Positions 8,601 through 16,088 are shown, numbered from the stretch's first letter. The stretch is 64,000 nt of DNA from Phycisphaerales bacterium UBA1161 (GCA_002311745.1 DBZL01000066.1:37696-101695), one strand, 5' to 3'. The notes: generated from the sequence alone by a model not told the origin. A program made the numbers and translations.

Positions 8601-10148
8601 ATTGACCCGCAAAACACCTTTAATGAAGGCAACCCGGGTGCGCCAAACCTCGCGGATTTGGTCCCGGTCGACTCTTACGATTTCACCGGGATCGTGCAGG
8701 AAGCAGCTGAGCCATTCCATGCCTACAGCTACGTTCGTGCAAAAGGAGCGGGAGAAGCGTTCAAGGCTGTCTATCCGAATCTTTATACGCTTTTCTCCCC
8801 TCCCGGAAATCCCGCGACGCGCCAGTCTGGTACGGACGTGGCACCGGTGACGGCGGCATTGCCGAACCCGGGGTTTGCCAGCAATCCAAATGCACCGCCA
8901 CCGTGGGTACCAACCGATAGCACGCCAAAGTTTGGCGCGCCGTCCATCGGGGGATACATAAATCTCTTCGCGCCGATCCAGGTTTACAACGTCGGGCTCG
9001 CCGGCACACATACTCCCAACGCGGTGGTGACCCCCGCGGGCAACACCGCCAACCCGCAGCATTTTCCGTTCGGCACGTTCGCCCGCAACGGCGACATGCT
9101 GGACATCCCGTTTATTGGCGCATATCGCATTCAAATTAACGGCGGCGCAGCGAATCAGGTGGGCACCGCCAATTTCCTCGAGCTCAACTCACTGCCGATG
9201 GATTGCTCATTCGCCGACGACGGCGATTCCAACGACGACACGGTCGAAAATATCGGCCGCTTCTGTCCCCTCTACGCACGGCCCAGCGCTGTGCTTCTGC
9301 CTCCGGCTCCGGCCTATCCGGACTATTACGGGTGGGCGCGAAACCTTTTCAACTATTTGACCGTGCAATCCAACAACGACGCTTACATGCCGAATTTCGA
9401 CCCAGGATTGAATGACGTGTCCAATACTCCGAAGTATTGGCCCACACCGGGGGCGTCGCCGCCATATAGCTATCCCACGCCCGTTTACGCGAAGGACGGC
9501 ACGGCACAGGACCAGACCACCCAGGACAACGTCGGCGTCGATGGACTCATCAACATCAACACCGCCTCCTGGAAAGTCCTCAGTATGTTGCCAATGGTCA
9601 CCTACCACGAAACTGGCGAGACCGTGGCCTCGCATCCGAACGCATCGGCCGCCAACGAGGCCCTGGCCAAGGCCATCGTACTATGGCGCGATGGAGACAC
9701 CACTGGCGCTCATCCCGCCCACGGCCCGTTCATGTCGATCTTTGATTTAAATCAGATCACGGATGGCGCTGGCCACGGCTTTCAGAATGCCTGGGGTTAT
9801 CTCGCGGGAATCCCAACGCCCAACGGCACCGGCGCCGCCGGAATCGTTACGACAAACAACGGTCTACTGACCCCGCCGGATAATCTTTCGGCACCGACGG
9901 GCCTGTCGACGGGCGTCACTGAAGATTACCAGGCCGATTTCGCCGTCCTCAACCGCATCAGCAATCTGATCACGACGCGATCGGACACCTTCACTGTTTA
10001 CATCGTGTTGGAAGGCTGGCAGAACGCGGGCACGGCCACTGCGCAGCTCAAGACCACGCGCCGATTCGCCTTCATCGCCGATCGCAGCGGTGTCAACGCG
10101 GATACCAATACGCGATTCATCAAAACCGTCGTTTTCCCAAATGATTAG
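5694..10148 (+). CDS. Giant GspK/PilX-like protein with embedded lamin-tail-like domain
   Basis: The N-terminus has a basic stretch then His-Gly-Ser-Val-Leu-Leu and a Leu/Ile helix, the PilX/GspK type without the Glu+5, as expected for the tip subunit. Two helix-hairpin-helix-like segments typical of GspK are visible: VNTATFAELF near residue 655 and GLININTASWKVL near residue 1283. Between them (about residues 800-950) is an Ile-Ser-Glu-Val-Tyr start followed by a YVAIELYNPTNAPMTLTNWQL segment, matching lamin-tail (LTD) domains. At 1484 residues it is over four times a classical GspK. Start ATG 5694 or ATG 5706; no clear ribosome binding site because the repeat abuts it. Likely the tip of the same pseudopilus as the four upstream genes. 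Confidence 0.72.
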   Translation: MWCFMPTQSLAKQGVAFLRRPPRRHGSVLLLVIVLLLLLTILGTAYISTSRNDRITSAQNLLNTQTDVTADGLAKTVASLIMDDLNDQNGPLPFGNLRGVNATAALGNRSVYRGIWIPTQTYNYGDVVDFEGNPPVTGTPPIFYYCSSTTGTTAIPPANGWTQTTHIDVTSSFAQPWLADRIPSIPTVTPPTAAGVGNWPYWLNISHSVNAGAIQPILPLPNVSFESPDGSTMLTAFTPLYPAYGTLNNVTVPILTSVAPTSLAPPVLPVANTVIAADADGDGIADSLLFRIPGDFNDGLTWYAAVRIVDNNAAINANTAWSRDQDYAYPGGAALPNWGFFPTGVGLLEMLNNATTNTKDVVAPGGVPNIWSPFNAYRFNDAGPLAHQAPLDETSIIPGNPPVDRSAPPGGDFQYISEGDAFYHQFITRMGNPGYNTFAAAPGLRYQALPLSDTAALAYHFCLVNANSGQSLLESLLPNSLYYQQTAPTTVMYRFTPYNGTTGNDVVQWWNDNFYYDVAAPTYMPIRPLLVTRNPVSNYINPVYDPSNAGEPIITAAAVSPNTAAMLPYGNAGNTTHIRGQWVAAQAYNVSDIVAYAPANAANGGIPTPTAPDYTFMCLAAQPIGSGPPATVAGGVMTANGGWQLQPWSSHPTKANVNTATFAELFRAFWCVMAGNPANSTPFGTNPPTFAALQATIDSPYATSIAGATYTPWHQFRTVLRDPTVTVAGPPPVTPNTVMDPTNVMLLRAAIAAVNTLGLRDESQNVISRTVSLNAYLPPAGGGTPVQTPVEARVYSSAPQPYISEVYVNTNNAASPADTNYTSANPNGYVAIELYNPTNAPMTLTNWQLALVQRTAAAYPNLQFTMPAVGTININSTIANAPSIPAGGYAILENYDAANPATGNARYRPANSGLLNGVLPNTPANPGPGYSVVDVYVPNLYQVITNGAATGGELVLLRPRRADGTYTASIDPQNTFNEGNPGAPNLADLVPVDSYDFTGIVQEAAEPFHAYSYVRAKGAGEAFKAVYPNLYTLFSPPGNPATRQSGTDVAPVTAALPNPGFASNPNAPPPWVPTDSTPKFGAPSIGGYINLFAPIQVYNVGLAGTHTPNAVVTPAGNTANPQHFPFGTFARNGDMLDIPFIGAYRIQINGGAANQVGTANFLELNSLPMDCSFADDGDSNDDTVENIGRFCPLYARPSAVLLPPAPAYPDYYGWARNLFNYLTVQSNNDAYMPNFDPGLNDVSNTPKYWPTPGASPPYSYPTPVYAKDGTAQDQTTQDNVGVDGLININTASWKVLSMLPMVTYHETGETVASHPNASAANEALAKAIVLWRDGDTTGAHPAHGPFMSIFDLNQITDGAGHGFQNAWGYLAGIPTPNGTGAAGIVTTNNGLLTPPDNLSAPTGLSTGVTEDYQADFAVLNRISNLITTRSDTFTVYIVLEGWQNAGTATAQLKTTRRFAFIADRSGVNADTNTRFIKTVVFPND

Positions 10149-10152
10149 GGAA

Positions 10153-10293
10153 GTTGCTAGTTGCTGGTTGCTGGTTGCCAGTCGCTGGTGAAAAGACGAA
10201 AGCGGCCTAATCGGCCGTCCTAGCAACTAGAAACCAGCAACCAGCAACTGCCTCGGATTCGTCATTCGTCATTCGGATTTCGTCATTTCGATT
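10153..10293. repeat. Inverted GTTGCTG word-repeat hairpin plus ATTCGTC repeat between convergent genes
   Basis: GTTGCTA/GTTGCTG units (10153-10188) pair with CTAGCAAC/CCAGCAAC units (about 10221-10249), with an AAAGCGGCC...GGCCG inner stem. An ATTCGTC repeat follows to about 10293 and contains the stop codon of the convergent peptidase gene. It may act as a bidirectional transcription barrier; there is no strong T-tract. Confidence 0.78.
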
Positions 10294-11818
10294 TCATTGC
10301 TGCGGCAATGAAATCAGCCACGTCTTCCTTCAGCTTCTTCAGCGATGGCGGATCGTGATAGATCATGTGGCCGCTGTCGTAATACGTCTGCGTGACGCGG
10401 TTGCGCAGGCGGCCGCTTAGGTCCAGGTGGTCAAACGTGTAATTCGTCGCTAAGAACGCCGTGGCCAGGTCTTCGTAGCCGCTGGCCACCAGAATTCTCA
10501 GGTGCGGGTTTTCCACCATCGCTCCTCGCAGGGAGCCGGTCACGTCCAGATAGCCCATCCCCTCGCCCTTGAAGTCCCACGGCTGCACGCGGCCGTTGAG
10601 AACCTCGTAATTCAAATCCGACTCGAATTTCAAATCGCGGCGGATGTAATCGTTGAACGTCCCGGCGTACACCGGCAGATATAGCGACAAGCTGGGATCG
10701 AAGCTGGCATCGTCAGATGCCGGGGCCATGTCCGGACCGGTGATGCGGCCGTCGAATCGGCCCAGGATCATCCGCTGATCGTTCAGCAGCCGCTTGCGGA
10801 ACAGGTCCGGGCTGATGCGCAGGTCCGCCTTGTCGATCAGGTCGGCCGGCAAGCCCGTGTAACGCGACAGGTGTTCCACCACCTCCGCCCTGGCCTGCGG
10901 AGTCAGGGCCGATCCCTCGGCCAGGGCCTTCAGATAATCGCCCATCGCGTATCGGCTCACTTCCTCCAGCAATTTCTGGGCGTCTTCCGCTTGCAGTTTA
11001 TGGTGATGCAGGGCGATGGCCGTATAGGACGGAAGGTAAAGGGCGTAGGGCAGATCGTTTCCGTCGCTGGGGGCGAGCGTTTGGAAATTCAGCACGGTGG
11101 AGATGAGGATGATGCCGTTGAGGTCGATGCCGTAGCGATCCAGCAGATGGCTGGCCAGGCCGGCCGCGCGGGTGGTGCCGTAGCTTTCGCCGGCCAGGAA
11201 TTTGGGGCTGGTCCAGCGCTGATAGCGCGTCAAATAGAGGCGGATGAAGCCGGCCACGGAGTCGATGTCGCCCTCGACGCCGAAAAAATCCTGCGGCTTT
11301 TTTCCCTCGGCCGCCCGGCTGTACCCCGTGCCCACCGGATCAATGAAGACCAAGTCGCTCTGATCCAGCCAGGTCTGCGGGTTGTCGATCAAGCGATGCG
11401 GCGGCGCACCCGGCAGTCCGTTGTCTTGCAGCTCGATGCGCTTGGGTCCGACGGCCCCCAGGTGCAGCCACACCGCCGCCGCGCCCGGTCCGCCGTTGAA
11501 GATGAAGGTGATCGGCCGCGTGGCCGGCTGATCCGCCGGCTGCTTCACGTACGCCACGAAAAAGAAATTCGCCTCCGTCTTGCCCGATTCGTCCGTCAGG
11601 GCCATCGTGCCGGCGGTGGCCTCGTAGTCGATGCTCTGACCGTCGACGAGAATCGAATGCCGCGTGACCGACAGCTTGTCCTGCGCGGCGGCCGCCGAAG
11701 GCTCGGTGGCCGGCTGCGTCGTCGCCGACCGTGCCGGCGCCGCCCACACCGCGAGCATCAGGCCGAGCATCACCGCCAGCAAATCCCGTCCGCCGCCTCT
11801 GGTTTTACTTTTCGTCAT
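10283..11818 (-). CDS. S10-type serine carboxypeptidase-like peptidase, secreted
   Basis: After a signal peptide (hydrophobic LLAVMLGLMLAVW, then Ala-rich cleavage region) the protein shows the S10 family hallmarks: FNGGPGAAAVW oxyanion region, Gly-Glu-Ser-Tyr-Gly nucleophile motif, and a C-terminal His in Ser-Gly-His-Met-Ile; an Asp precedes it in GYEDLAT. These are the Ser/Asp/His of the family. Start is ATG 11818 (511 residues); the longer upstream frame would run through the tRNA-Met gene and is not credible. The stop lies in the word repeat shared with the convergent pseudopilin gene. Substrate unknown; probably peptide degradation in the periplasm. Confidence 0.85.
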   Translation of the reverse strand: MTKSKTRGGGRDLLAVMLGLMLAVWAAPARSATTQPATEPSAAAAQDKLSVTRHSILVDGQSIDYEATAGTMALTDESGKTEANFFFVAYVKQPADQPATRPITFIFNGGPGAAAVWLHLGAVGPKRIELQDNGLPGAPPHRLIDNPQTWLDQSDLVFIDPVGTGYSRAAEGKKPQDFFGVEGDIDSVAGFIRLYLTRYQRWTSPKFLAGESYGTTRAAGLASHLLDRYGIDLNGIILISTVLNFQTLAPSDGNDLPYALYLPSYTAIALHHHKLQAEDAQKLLEEVSRYAMGDYLKALAEGSALTPQARAEVVEHLSRYTGLPADLIDKADLRISPDLFRKRLLNDQRMILGRFDGRITGPDMAPASDDASFDPSLSLYLPVYAGTFNDYIRRDLKFESDLNYEVLNGRVQPWDFKGEGMGYLDVTGSLRGAMVENPHLRILVASGYEDLATAFLATNYTFDHLDLSGRLRNRVTQTYYDSGHMIYHDPPSLKKLKEDVADFIAAAMKSK

Positions 11819-11844
11819 ACCGGGAAGATACTCTGGTTTTTGTC

Positions 11845-11917
11845 GGGAGCATAGCTCAGCGGTCAGAGCAGGGGTCTCATAAACCCTTGGTCCCAGGTTC
11901 GAATCCTGGTGCTCCCA
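11845..11917 (+). tRNA. tRNA-Met(CAU), elongator type or Ile2
   Basis: A cloverleaf can be drawn: acceptor GGGAGCA/TGCTCCC with discriminator A, D-stem GCTC/GAGC, anticodon stem GGGGT with ACCCT (one G-U), loop CTCATAA with anticodon CAT, and T-arm CCAGG TTCGAAT CCTGG. The G1-C72 pair argues against initiator tRNA. CAU could also be a lysidine-modified Ile tRNA. CCA is not encoded. Its 3' end is the attachment site of the element that follows. Confidence 0.92.
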
Positions 11918-11918
11918 T
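11906..11918 (+). repeat. att-like direct repeat, tRNA-side copy
   Basis: CTGGTGCTCCCAT, covering the 3' T-stem and acceptor of tRNA-Met plus one base. Identical copy at 16057-16069. Confidence 0.7.
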
Positions 11919-12077
11919 AGCCGCAACCTGCAAGGTTCGGCACTCATCGGAAAGGCTCGGAAATTCCGGGCCTTTTTCGTTTGCTGTCCCGATCAGTTGC
12001 GGCGCATTTCCGGCCGGTTCCGACCCTTGCTGTGCCGGATTCTGTGCCGCGCTGAATGAATCGTGATTCAACGTGGA

Positions 12078-12293
12078 TCATCGGGCCGCCCCCGCAGCGT
12101 GCCGCTTCGCCGCGACGAAAACGGACCCGTGGTGGGTCGAATACAGGACACGTGCCCCGATGCGGATGGCGGGTAGCTCGACAGCCAAGCGAAGTCTGAA
12201 CACCGTTCGCGGCGTCACTCCGAGCAACCGGGCAGCTTCACGCTCACTGACAAGCAAAGGCGGACCAATTTCGGAAGATTCACGCGTATTCAT
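12078..12293 (-). CDS. Excisionase-family helix-turn-helix DNA-binding protein
   Basis: A 71-residue protein with Leu-Val-Ser-Glu-Arg-Glu-Ala-Ala-Arg-Leu-Leu-Gly-Val-Thr-Pro-Arg-Thr-Val at residues 13-30, the MerR/Xis-like winged helix-turn-helix of excisionase and AlpA-type proteins; a short wing with IRIGARVLY follows. It binds DNA and, in related elements, assists recombination directionality or regulates element genes. It is the first gene inside the tRNA-Met element, transcribed toward the tRNA. No strong ribosome binding site. Family level is well supported; specific role is inference. Confidence 0.75.
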   Translation of the reverse strand: MNTRESSEIGPPLLVSEREAARLLGVTPRTVFRLRLAVELPAIRIGARVLYSTHHGSVFVAAKRHAAGAAR

Positions 12294-12413
12294 GGGGAGT
12301 GATTAAGCGCGCAAAATTTCCCCGCAAGACGGATGCAAATATTTTGCATTTCGCAACCGTCTGTGAATACGCCACTTACATCAAATAAATTTTTCGGTCG
12401 CAAAAACTCACAC

Positions 12414-12465
12414 AAAAGACTTGTCTTTTAATGTACGTACGGTATTATGACGATGGTATGTACGT
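12414..12465 (+). promoter_or_regulatory. Promoter with inverted repeats upstream of the toxin-antitoxin pair
   Basis: TTGTCT (12421-12426) and TATTAT (12443-12448) with a 16-base spacer form a plausible sigma-70 promoter. The -35 box is inside a perfect inverted repeat AAAAGAC-TT-GTCTTTT (12414-12429), and ATGTACGTAC (12431-12440) is echoed by GTATGTACGT about 15 bases later. Such dyads over a promoter are usual operators for autoregulated antitoxins. Confidence 0.5.
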
Positions 12466-12515
12466 GAAGACGCGGCTTTAACGCGGTAGTTCATCGCGAC
12501 ATCGAAGGGACGGCC

Positions 12516-12749
12516 ATGAAACTCAAACATTTGACTCGCCAGGGCAATTCATTTGCCATCATCATCGACCGGCCGATTCTCGACATGCTGGACATCAACG
12601 AGCAAACCCCGCTCAAGCTCACCTCCGAGGGGCGCAAGATCGTTTTGGAGCCGCTGAGCGAGAAAGAGCTTGAGCAACGTTTCAACGCGGCCTCGGATAA
12701 GGTTGAAAAGCGGTTTGGCCGTATGTTCAAGCGACTTGCGCAAAAGTAA
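12516..12749 (+). CDS. AbrB/MazE-type antitoxin
   Basis: A 77-residue protein whose first 50 residues fit the SpoVT-AbrB swapped-hairpin fold (LTRQGNSFAIIIDRPIL, then LKLTSEGRKIVLEPL), followed by a charged helical tail expected to wrap the toxin. It lies 12 bases upstream of a Doc-family toxin gene. Known function in the family: binds and neutralises the toxin and represses the operon, consistent with the inverted repeats in the promoter. Preceded by GAAGGGACGG about 10 bases before the ATG, a usable ribosome binding site. Confidence 0.85.
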   Translation: MKLKHLTRQGNSFAIIIDRPILDMLDINEQTPLKLTSEGRKIVLEPLSEKELEQRFNAASDKVEKRFGRMFKRLAQK

Positions 12750-12761
12750 AATTCGGGCGCG

Positions 12762-13160
12762 GTGGATGGTCTGATATTCCTCACGCTCGATCAAGTGTTG
12801 CGGTTGCACGCTCGCCAGATAGAACAGTTCGGCGGCTCGGATGGTATTCGAGCCATCGAACTAATCGAGTCGGCGATCGCGCAACCGCAACAGGGGTTGG
12901 GGGGCGAATACTTCCACAAAACCTTGGCGGAAATGGCCGCCGCGTACTTGTTTCACCTTGTGAAGAATCACGGCTTCGTCGATGCCAACAAACGCACCGG
13001 GGCCGCCGCCGCCCTGACGTTTCTGGAAATGAACGGCATCGACACGGATGGCATTGACGAAAATGAAATGGAAGCAACCACGCTGTCCGTGGAAGATGGA
13101 ACCACCGACAAGAATGCGGCAACCATATTTTTCACGGCTCGCATCAATGTCGTGAAGTAG
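12762..13160 (+). CDS. doc: Death-on-curing (Doc/Fic) family toxin
   Basis: The 132-residue protein has the Fic/Doc motif His-Gly-Phe-Val-Asp-Ala-Asn-Lys-Arg-Thr-Gly at about residues 66-76 and an N-terminal LTLDQVLRLHARQIEQFGGS typical of Doc. Doc toxins phosphorylate elongation factor Tu and stop translation. The motif His, Asn, Lys and Arg needed for catalysis are all present, so the toxin should be active. Start is GTG 12762 shortly after the antitoxin stop. Its last 17 bases overlap the 3' end of the convergent gene. Confidence 0.88.
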   Translation: MDGLIFLTLDQVLRLHARQIEQFGGSDGIRAIELIESAIAQPQQGLGGEYFHKTLAEMAAAYLFHLVKNHGFVDANKRTGAAAALTFLEMNGIDTDGIDENEMEATTLSVEDGTTDKNAATIFFTARINVVK

Positions 13161-13866
13161 GTTGTTTTGCTTGCCTGTCTCCCAGTTGCTTTGCCGCTTC
13201 CCGCGCGTTCGAATTGGCTCGTTTTTCCGTACGCGCGCGAATATCGTTATCGCGCTGGTGGCGGGAATGCACCTGTTCCCACTCTGTGCGGAACCGCTCG
13301 AAATAAATTCTCGATCCTCGCGTGTCATTCTCCCGCAAATCCGGTCTATCTTTCACGAAGCGCGTCACGGTGGATGGATCAATCTTCAGCCGGCGAGCCA
13401 CATCGCTGCGTAGAATTAACTGATTGCCCTTCGCTTGCTCTGCTAGCGGCGCCGGGCTGGGCGTGGTGGATGCCAGGCTATCGGCGTCAACGGTTTCCCG
13501 AATGCGCTGCAACAGCGTGTGGAAAGCTATATCGATTTCTCGTGCGTTCAAGTCGTGGTCAGGGCATGGGGTCAAGTTGCGGATGCCGCATTCATTCGCG
13601 GCCTTCCACCACCGGATATACTCATCGGTGCCTTCTTGCAGCGGGCGGGCAGCGGCCCCCCGTCTCCGATTGATGTCGTGCGCTGCCGCGTAAATCAATT
13701 TGTAGGGGCCGTCGTAGATGGAGAAGTACAGCCCGACGCGCGGATCGGGATGCTTCAGCCATTTTGCTTTCCACGCCTCGCGGCCCGCGTAAAACTTATC
13801 ATCATCATTGCTGACTTGTTTCAACTGGTCTCGCTCCCGCAATCCCTCGTCGATGATGCTCGGCAT
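13144..13866 (-). CDS. Unknown protein with a C-terminal helix-turn-helix
   Basis: A 240-residue protein I do not recognise. Residues about 148-180 (LILRSDVARRLKIDPSTVTR) look like a DNA-binding helix-turn-helix; the first 110 residues are rich in Trp, Asp and Tyr, and the tail is highly basic (many Arg/Lys/His). Convergent with and overlapping the doc gene by 17 bases. Being inside the tRNA-Met element it could be an element regulator. The opposite strand carries open frames that I regard as shadows. Confidence 0.55.
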   Translation of the reverse strand: MPSIIDEGLRERDQLKQVSNDDDKFYAGREAWKAKWLKHPDPRVGLYFSIYDGPYKLIYAAAHDINRRRGAAARPLQEGTDEYIRWWKAANECGIRNLTPCPDHDLNAREIDIAFHTLLQRIRETVDADSLASTTPSPAPLAEQAKGNQLILRSDVARRLKIDPSTVTRFVKDRPDLRENDTRGSRIYFERFRTEWEQVHSRHQRDNDIRARTEKRANSNAREAAKQLGDRQAKQPTSRH

Positions 13867-14073
13867 GGCTCACCTTTCCGGGCCAGGCCCGGACCGCTGG
13901 ACGCGAAGGTGAGAACGCGCCAGCGGTGCAGGGCCGTTAGCGGGGGATCAATCCCGCCGTCCCGATGCTTGGATTCTACTGGGGTCTGAATCACTCCGAA
14001 ATAGGACTCGATTCTCGTTGACCCTGTTCACTTCCGCGGAGAAAATTTACTCACCTATCTGGGGAGGCTGGAC

Positions 14074-14538
14074 ATGTATTTTACGGTGGAAGGCGCGGAC
14101 GAAAAAACCGGGCAAGAGAAATCGGTTCTTGTTGTTGCTTCCGATCAGAGGGATGCTCAGCTCCGCGCCCGCGCAATGGGCATCCTGGTCTCATCAATCC
14201 GCCAAGGGCAATCAATTGAATCGCTTGCCGCTGGGAGCGCTCAAATCATCCCGCGATATTTCGGCTTGCGAGTCGCTGCATTCGTTCTGCGGATCAACGC
14301 ACTACTTTGTTACGTCACTGCGGCGTTCGCCCTGCTTATAGCGCTCGTCCTGCTTATAGCGCTCGTCCTGGGTAAAAAAACGCCCGTTGAAACGGGTCCA
14401 TATACCGTTGACTGCCTTGCGGCAGCGCTGTGTCTGTTCGTTTCCGGGGCGATTCAGCACGGGTTGTCCGAGGCATGCGTGGCGCTAAGAGACATCGCCC
14501 AGAACAGTTTTAGGTCATTGCCAAAGGGTTCTAATTGA
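14074..14538 (+). CDS. Small membrane protein of unknown function
   Basis: 154 residues. The N-terminal 60 residues are soluble-looking (YFTVEGADEKTGQ... with a REDAQ-like helix), followed by two hydrophobic segments (about residues 70-105 and 117-137). The first contains an in-frame perfect 18-bp tandem duplication (two copies of CTTATAGCGCTCGTCCTG near 14334-14369). Start ATG 14074 is supported by GGGGAGG seven bases upstream. No family recognised. Confidence 0.6.
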   Translation: MYFTVEGADEKTGQEKSVLVVASDQRDAQLRARAMGILVSSIRQGQSIESLAAGSAQIIPRYFGLRVAAFVLRINALLCYVTAAFALLIALVLLIALVLGKKTPVETGPYTVDCLAAALCLFVSGAIQHGLSEACVALRDIAQNSFRSLPKGSN

Positions 14539-14569
14539 GACAAAGCAGGTCCGCCCTCGCGGGACGCCT

Positions 14570-14971
14570 CTAAACGCTGCCGAGTCTTGTCTTGCAGTCC
14601 GGGCAAACCCACGCAACGCCGAAGCCCCTAATCCAAAAAGCGATCCCCAGGGCGACAAAGATGATGCTGATGGCGAGATGGAATTCTCTCTCGGATTCCG
14701 ATGGAAGGAACATCCAAGGAAGAAATGCGGCTGTAAATAGAATTATTGGTACAAGCACGCACCCGTAGGCTTTCTTCACGGGCGGTTTTCCGCTGCCACA
14801 AACAGGGCAACGGCGCGGTTCAACTGGCGCCGCAGGGCTTACCACCTTTGCCAGCTTGTTGTAGCACCGTTCGCAAACGACTTGCTCTTTCCAAAGAAAA
14901 GGCGTCTCAAGTTTCCCAATTACGTCATCGCAATTGGCGCAGCGTTGTAGCGTGTTGACGGTCTGATCCAT
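14570..14971 (-). CDS. Zinc-ribbon membrane protein of unknown function
   Basis: 133 residues with four Cys-x-x-Cys pairs: CANC and CERC near the N-terminus, CPVC in the middle, CPDC near the C-terminus, the last two possibly forming one treble/ribbon across a membrane hairpin. Two hydrophobic segments (VLVPIILFTAAFLPWMFL and HLAISIIFVALGIAFWI) lie between them. Start ATG 14971, with GAAGGGG a few bases upstream; a longer frame to 15226 overlaps the next gene's signal sequence and is rejected. Function unknown. Confidence 0.6.
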   Translation of the reverse strand: MDQTVNTLQRCANCDDVIGKLETPFLWKEQVVCERCYNKLAKVVSPAAPVEPRRCPVCGSGKPPVKKAYGCVLVPIILFTAAFLPWMFLPSESEREFHLAISIIFVALGIAFWIRGFGVAWVCPDCKTRLGSV

Positions 14972-15121
14972 GGCCCCTTCTTTCGTCAAACACGAACAGA
15001 AATGACCCCGGAATTGTCTACCTCTGACGCGGCCCCCGTCAAGCGCCGGCCAGGCAGCGATTTTCTTGCATTCACCATGCCCACCGGGGTAGGCTATCTC
15101 TGCAAATCTGCGGGAGGAGTC

Positions 15122-15760
15122 ATGCGGAACCTCTTGATCGTTACGGTCGTTGCCGTGTCTTTTACGCTCTCCTGTTTCGCTGACGACGCCGATAAGGACA
15201 TCGCGCAGCGCGCGGCCGAAGCGCAAGCACGGCTCGAACAGAAACAGGCCGCCCGTCTAGCGGCGGCAACACGGCCCGGATCACTCACTGACGCCGCTAC
15301 TCAACCATCTAGCGACGCTTACGAAATCGCGCTCTTGAAGTCCATTGTTGCCGATCAGCGCAAGCAGATCGACCAGCTTCGGACTGAAATTGGCCAACTC
15401 CGCATGGAGAATGCCTCTCTGAAAAAACAGGTTGCCGCCAATCCCATCGTCACTCCGCCTGCCGGACAAAAACTCGCCAAAGGCATGACCAAGGATCAAT
15501 TGCTGGACATTCTCGGCAAGCCCACGATGGATCAAACGGATTCTGATGGATCGGAACACATGGAGTGGAATCGTCTGATGCAGGTGCAGGAAACGACCCC
15601 GGTATTTACCAATGCCACGGACTTGGACAACTATATACAAACGCACACCTCGACCGCACCGCCGGTGACGGAGAAAACCCGGTGGACGCTGGGCCGCTTC
15701 ATTACGGTCGAACTCCAAAATGGGAAGGTCGTGGATTTTGCCGATAGGCAACAGAACTGA
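15122..15760 (+). CDS. Secreted coiled-coil protein with SmpA/BamE-like domain
   Basis: 212 residues starting at ATG 15122, chosen over the upstream in-frame ATG at 15002 because GGGAGGAG sits directly before it and a signal peptide (NLLIVTVVAVSFTLSCFA) begins there. A predicted coiled coil follows (residues about 25-105, AQARLEQKQAARL and later QRKQIDQLRTEIGQLRMENASLKKQ). Then LAKGMTKDQLLDILGKPT, the form of the SmpA/OmlA/BamE-type fold, in which a short helix pair precedes Gly-Lys-Pro. Probably periplasmic. Role unknown. Near the distal end of the tRNA-Met element. Confidence 0.65.
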   Translation: MRNLLIVTVVAVSFTLSCFADDADKDIAQRAAEAQARLEQKQAARLAAATRPGSLTDAATQPSSDAYEIALLKSIVADQRKQIDQLRTEIGQLRMENASLKKQVAANPIVTPPAGQKLAKGMTKDQLLDILGKPTMDQTDSDGSEHMEWNRLMQVQETTPVFTNATDLDNYIQTHTSTAPPVTEKTRWTLGRFITVELQNGKVVDFADRQQN

Positions 15761-15868
15761 CGATGCACAAAAATTGACTTGGATGGGGTGGCCTGTCACC
15801 TCTCGCTCGCCTTGGAATGCAGCCCATTCGTAACGCGCATTTTCCGGGGCCAGTTGTGCCTGACGCCG

Positions 15869-16069
15869 TTACTTTGCCCGTTCCACGACGGCCAGGACCG
15901 CCCGGCGGTCGGCTTCCGTCAGCTTCGGCCATGCCACAATCACCTTTGCTAACCCGGCGTCCATCCCCCCCGAATCTGCGCCGCGTGCGCCTGATTCTGC
16001 GCCGCCCGGCCCGGCCATCCCCGGTTTTTCAGGGGTTTTTGCGAAGTGTTCGGGGACTGGTGCTCCCAT
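15869..16069 (-). CDS. Small ORF whose start codon lies in the distal att repeat
   Basis: 66 residues; the ATG (16067-16069) is supplied by the complement of the att-like repeat. The C-terminal 27 residues (LAKVIVAWPKLTEADRRAVL and onward) form a plausible amphipathic helix pair. From memory, tails of this form occur on small ORFs next to phage-type integrases in planctomycetes; I cannot verify that here. It may be the last remnant of the element's integration module. Confidence 0.35.
   Translation of the reverse strand: MGAPVPEHFAKTPEKPGMAGPGGAESGARGADSGGMDAGLAKVIVAWPKLTEADRRAVLAVVERAK
16057..16069 (+). repeat. att-like direct repeat, distal copy
   Basis: Exact copy of the tRNA-Met 3' end (11906-11918). 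Five bases of the T-loop (GTTCG) also match at the same spacing, 16048-16052. Confidence 0.7.
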
Positions 16070-16088
16070 TTCGGCCTTCGGCCGAAAT

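Larger units (their letters stand above)
11906..16069. mobile_element. tRNA-Met-targeted integrated element (about 4.2 kb), integrase lacking
   Basis: The 3' end of tRNA-Met and a site 4.15 kb downstream share an exact 13-bp direct repeat; with the T-loop GTTCG and a 4-base mismatch, 18 of 22 positions agree in the same register. Between them lie an excisionase-like HTH protein, an AbrB/Doc toxin-antitoxin pair, and several small genes of no clear housekeeping role. That is the classic layout of an element integrated at a tRNA 3' end. No integrase or recombinase gene is visible, so it is either a decayed remnant or relies on an integrase elsewhere. Boundaries follow from the repeat; mobility is inference. 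Confidence 0.65.

Noticed and set aside
6411-9134. 907-codon - strand frame
   Set aside because: Shadow of the GspK-like gene, which has a prepilin-like N-terminus, helix-hairpin-helix motifs and ordered neighbours.
11877-12071. 64-codon - strand frame ending GAPGFEPGTKGL, and the N-terminal extension of the S10 peptidase frame up to 11947
   Set aside because: Both are translations through the complement of tRNA-Met, a well-known source of false proteins.
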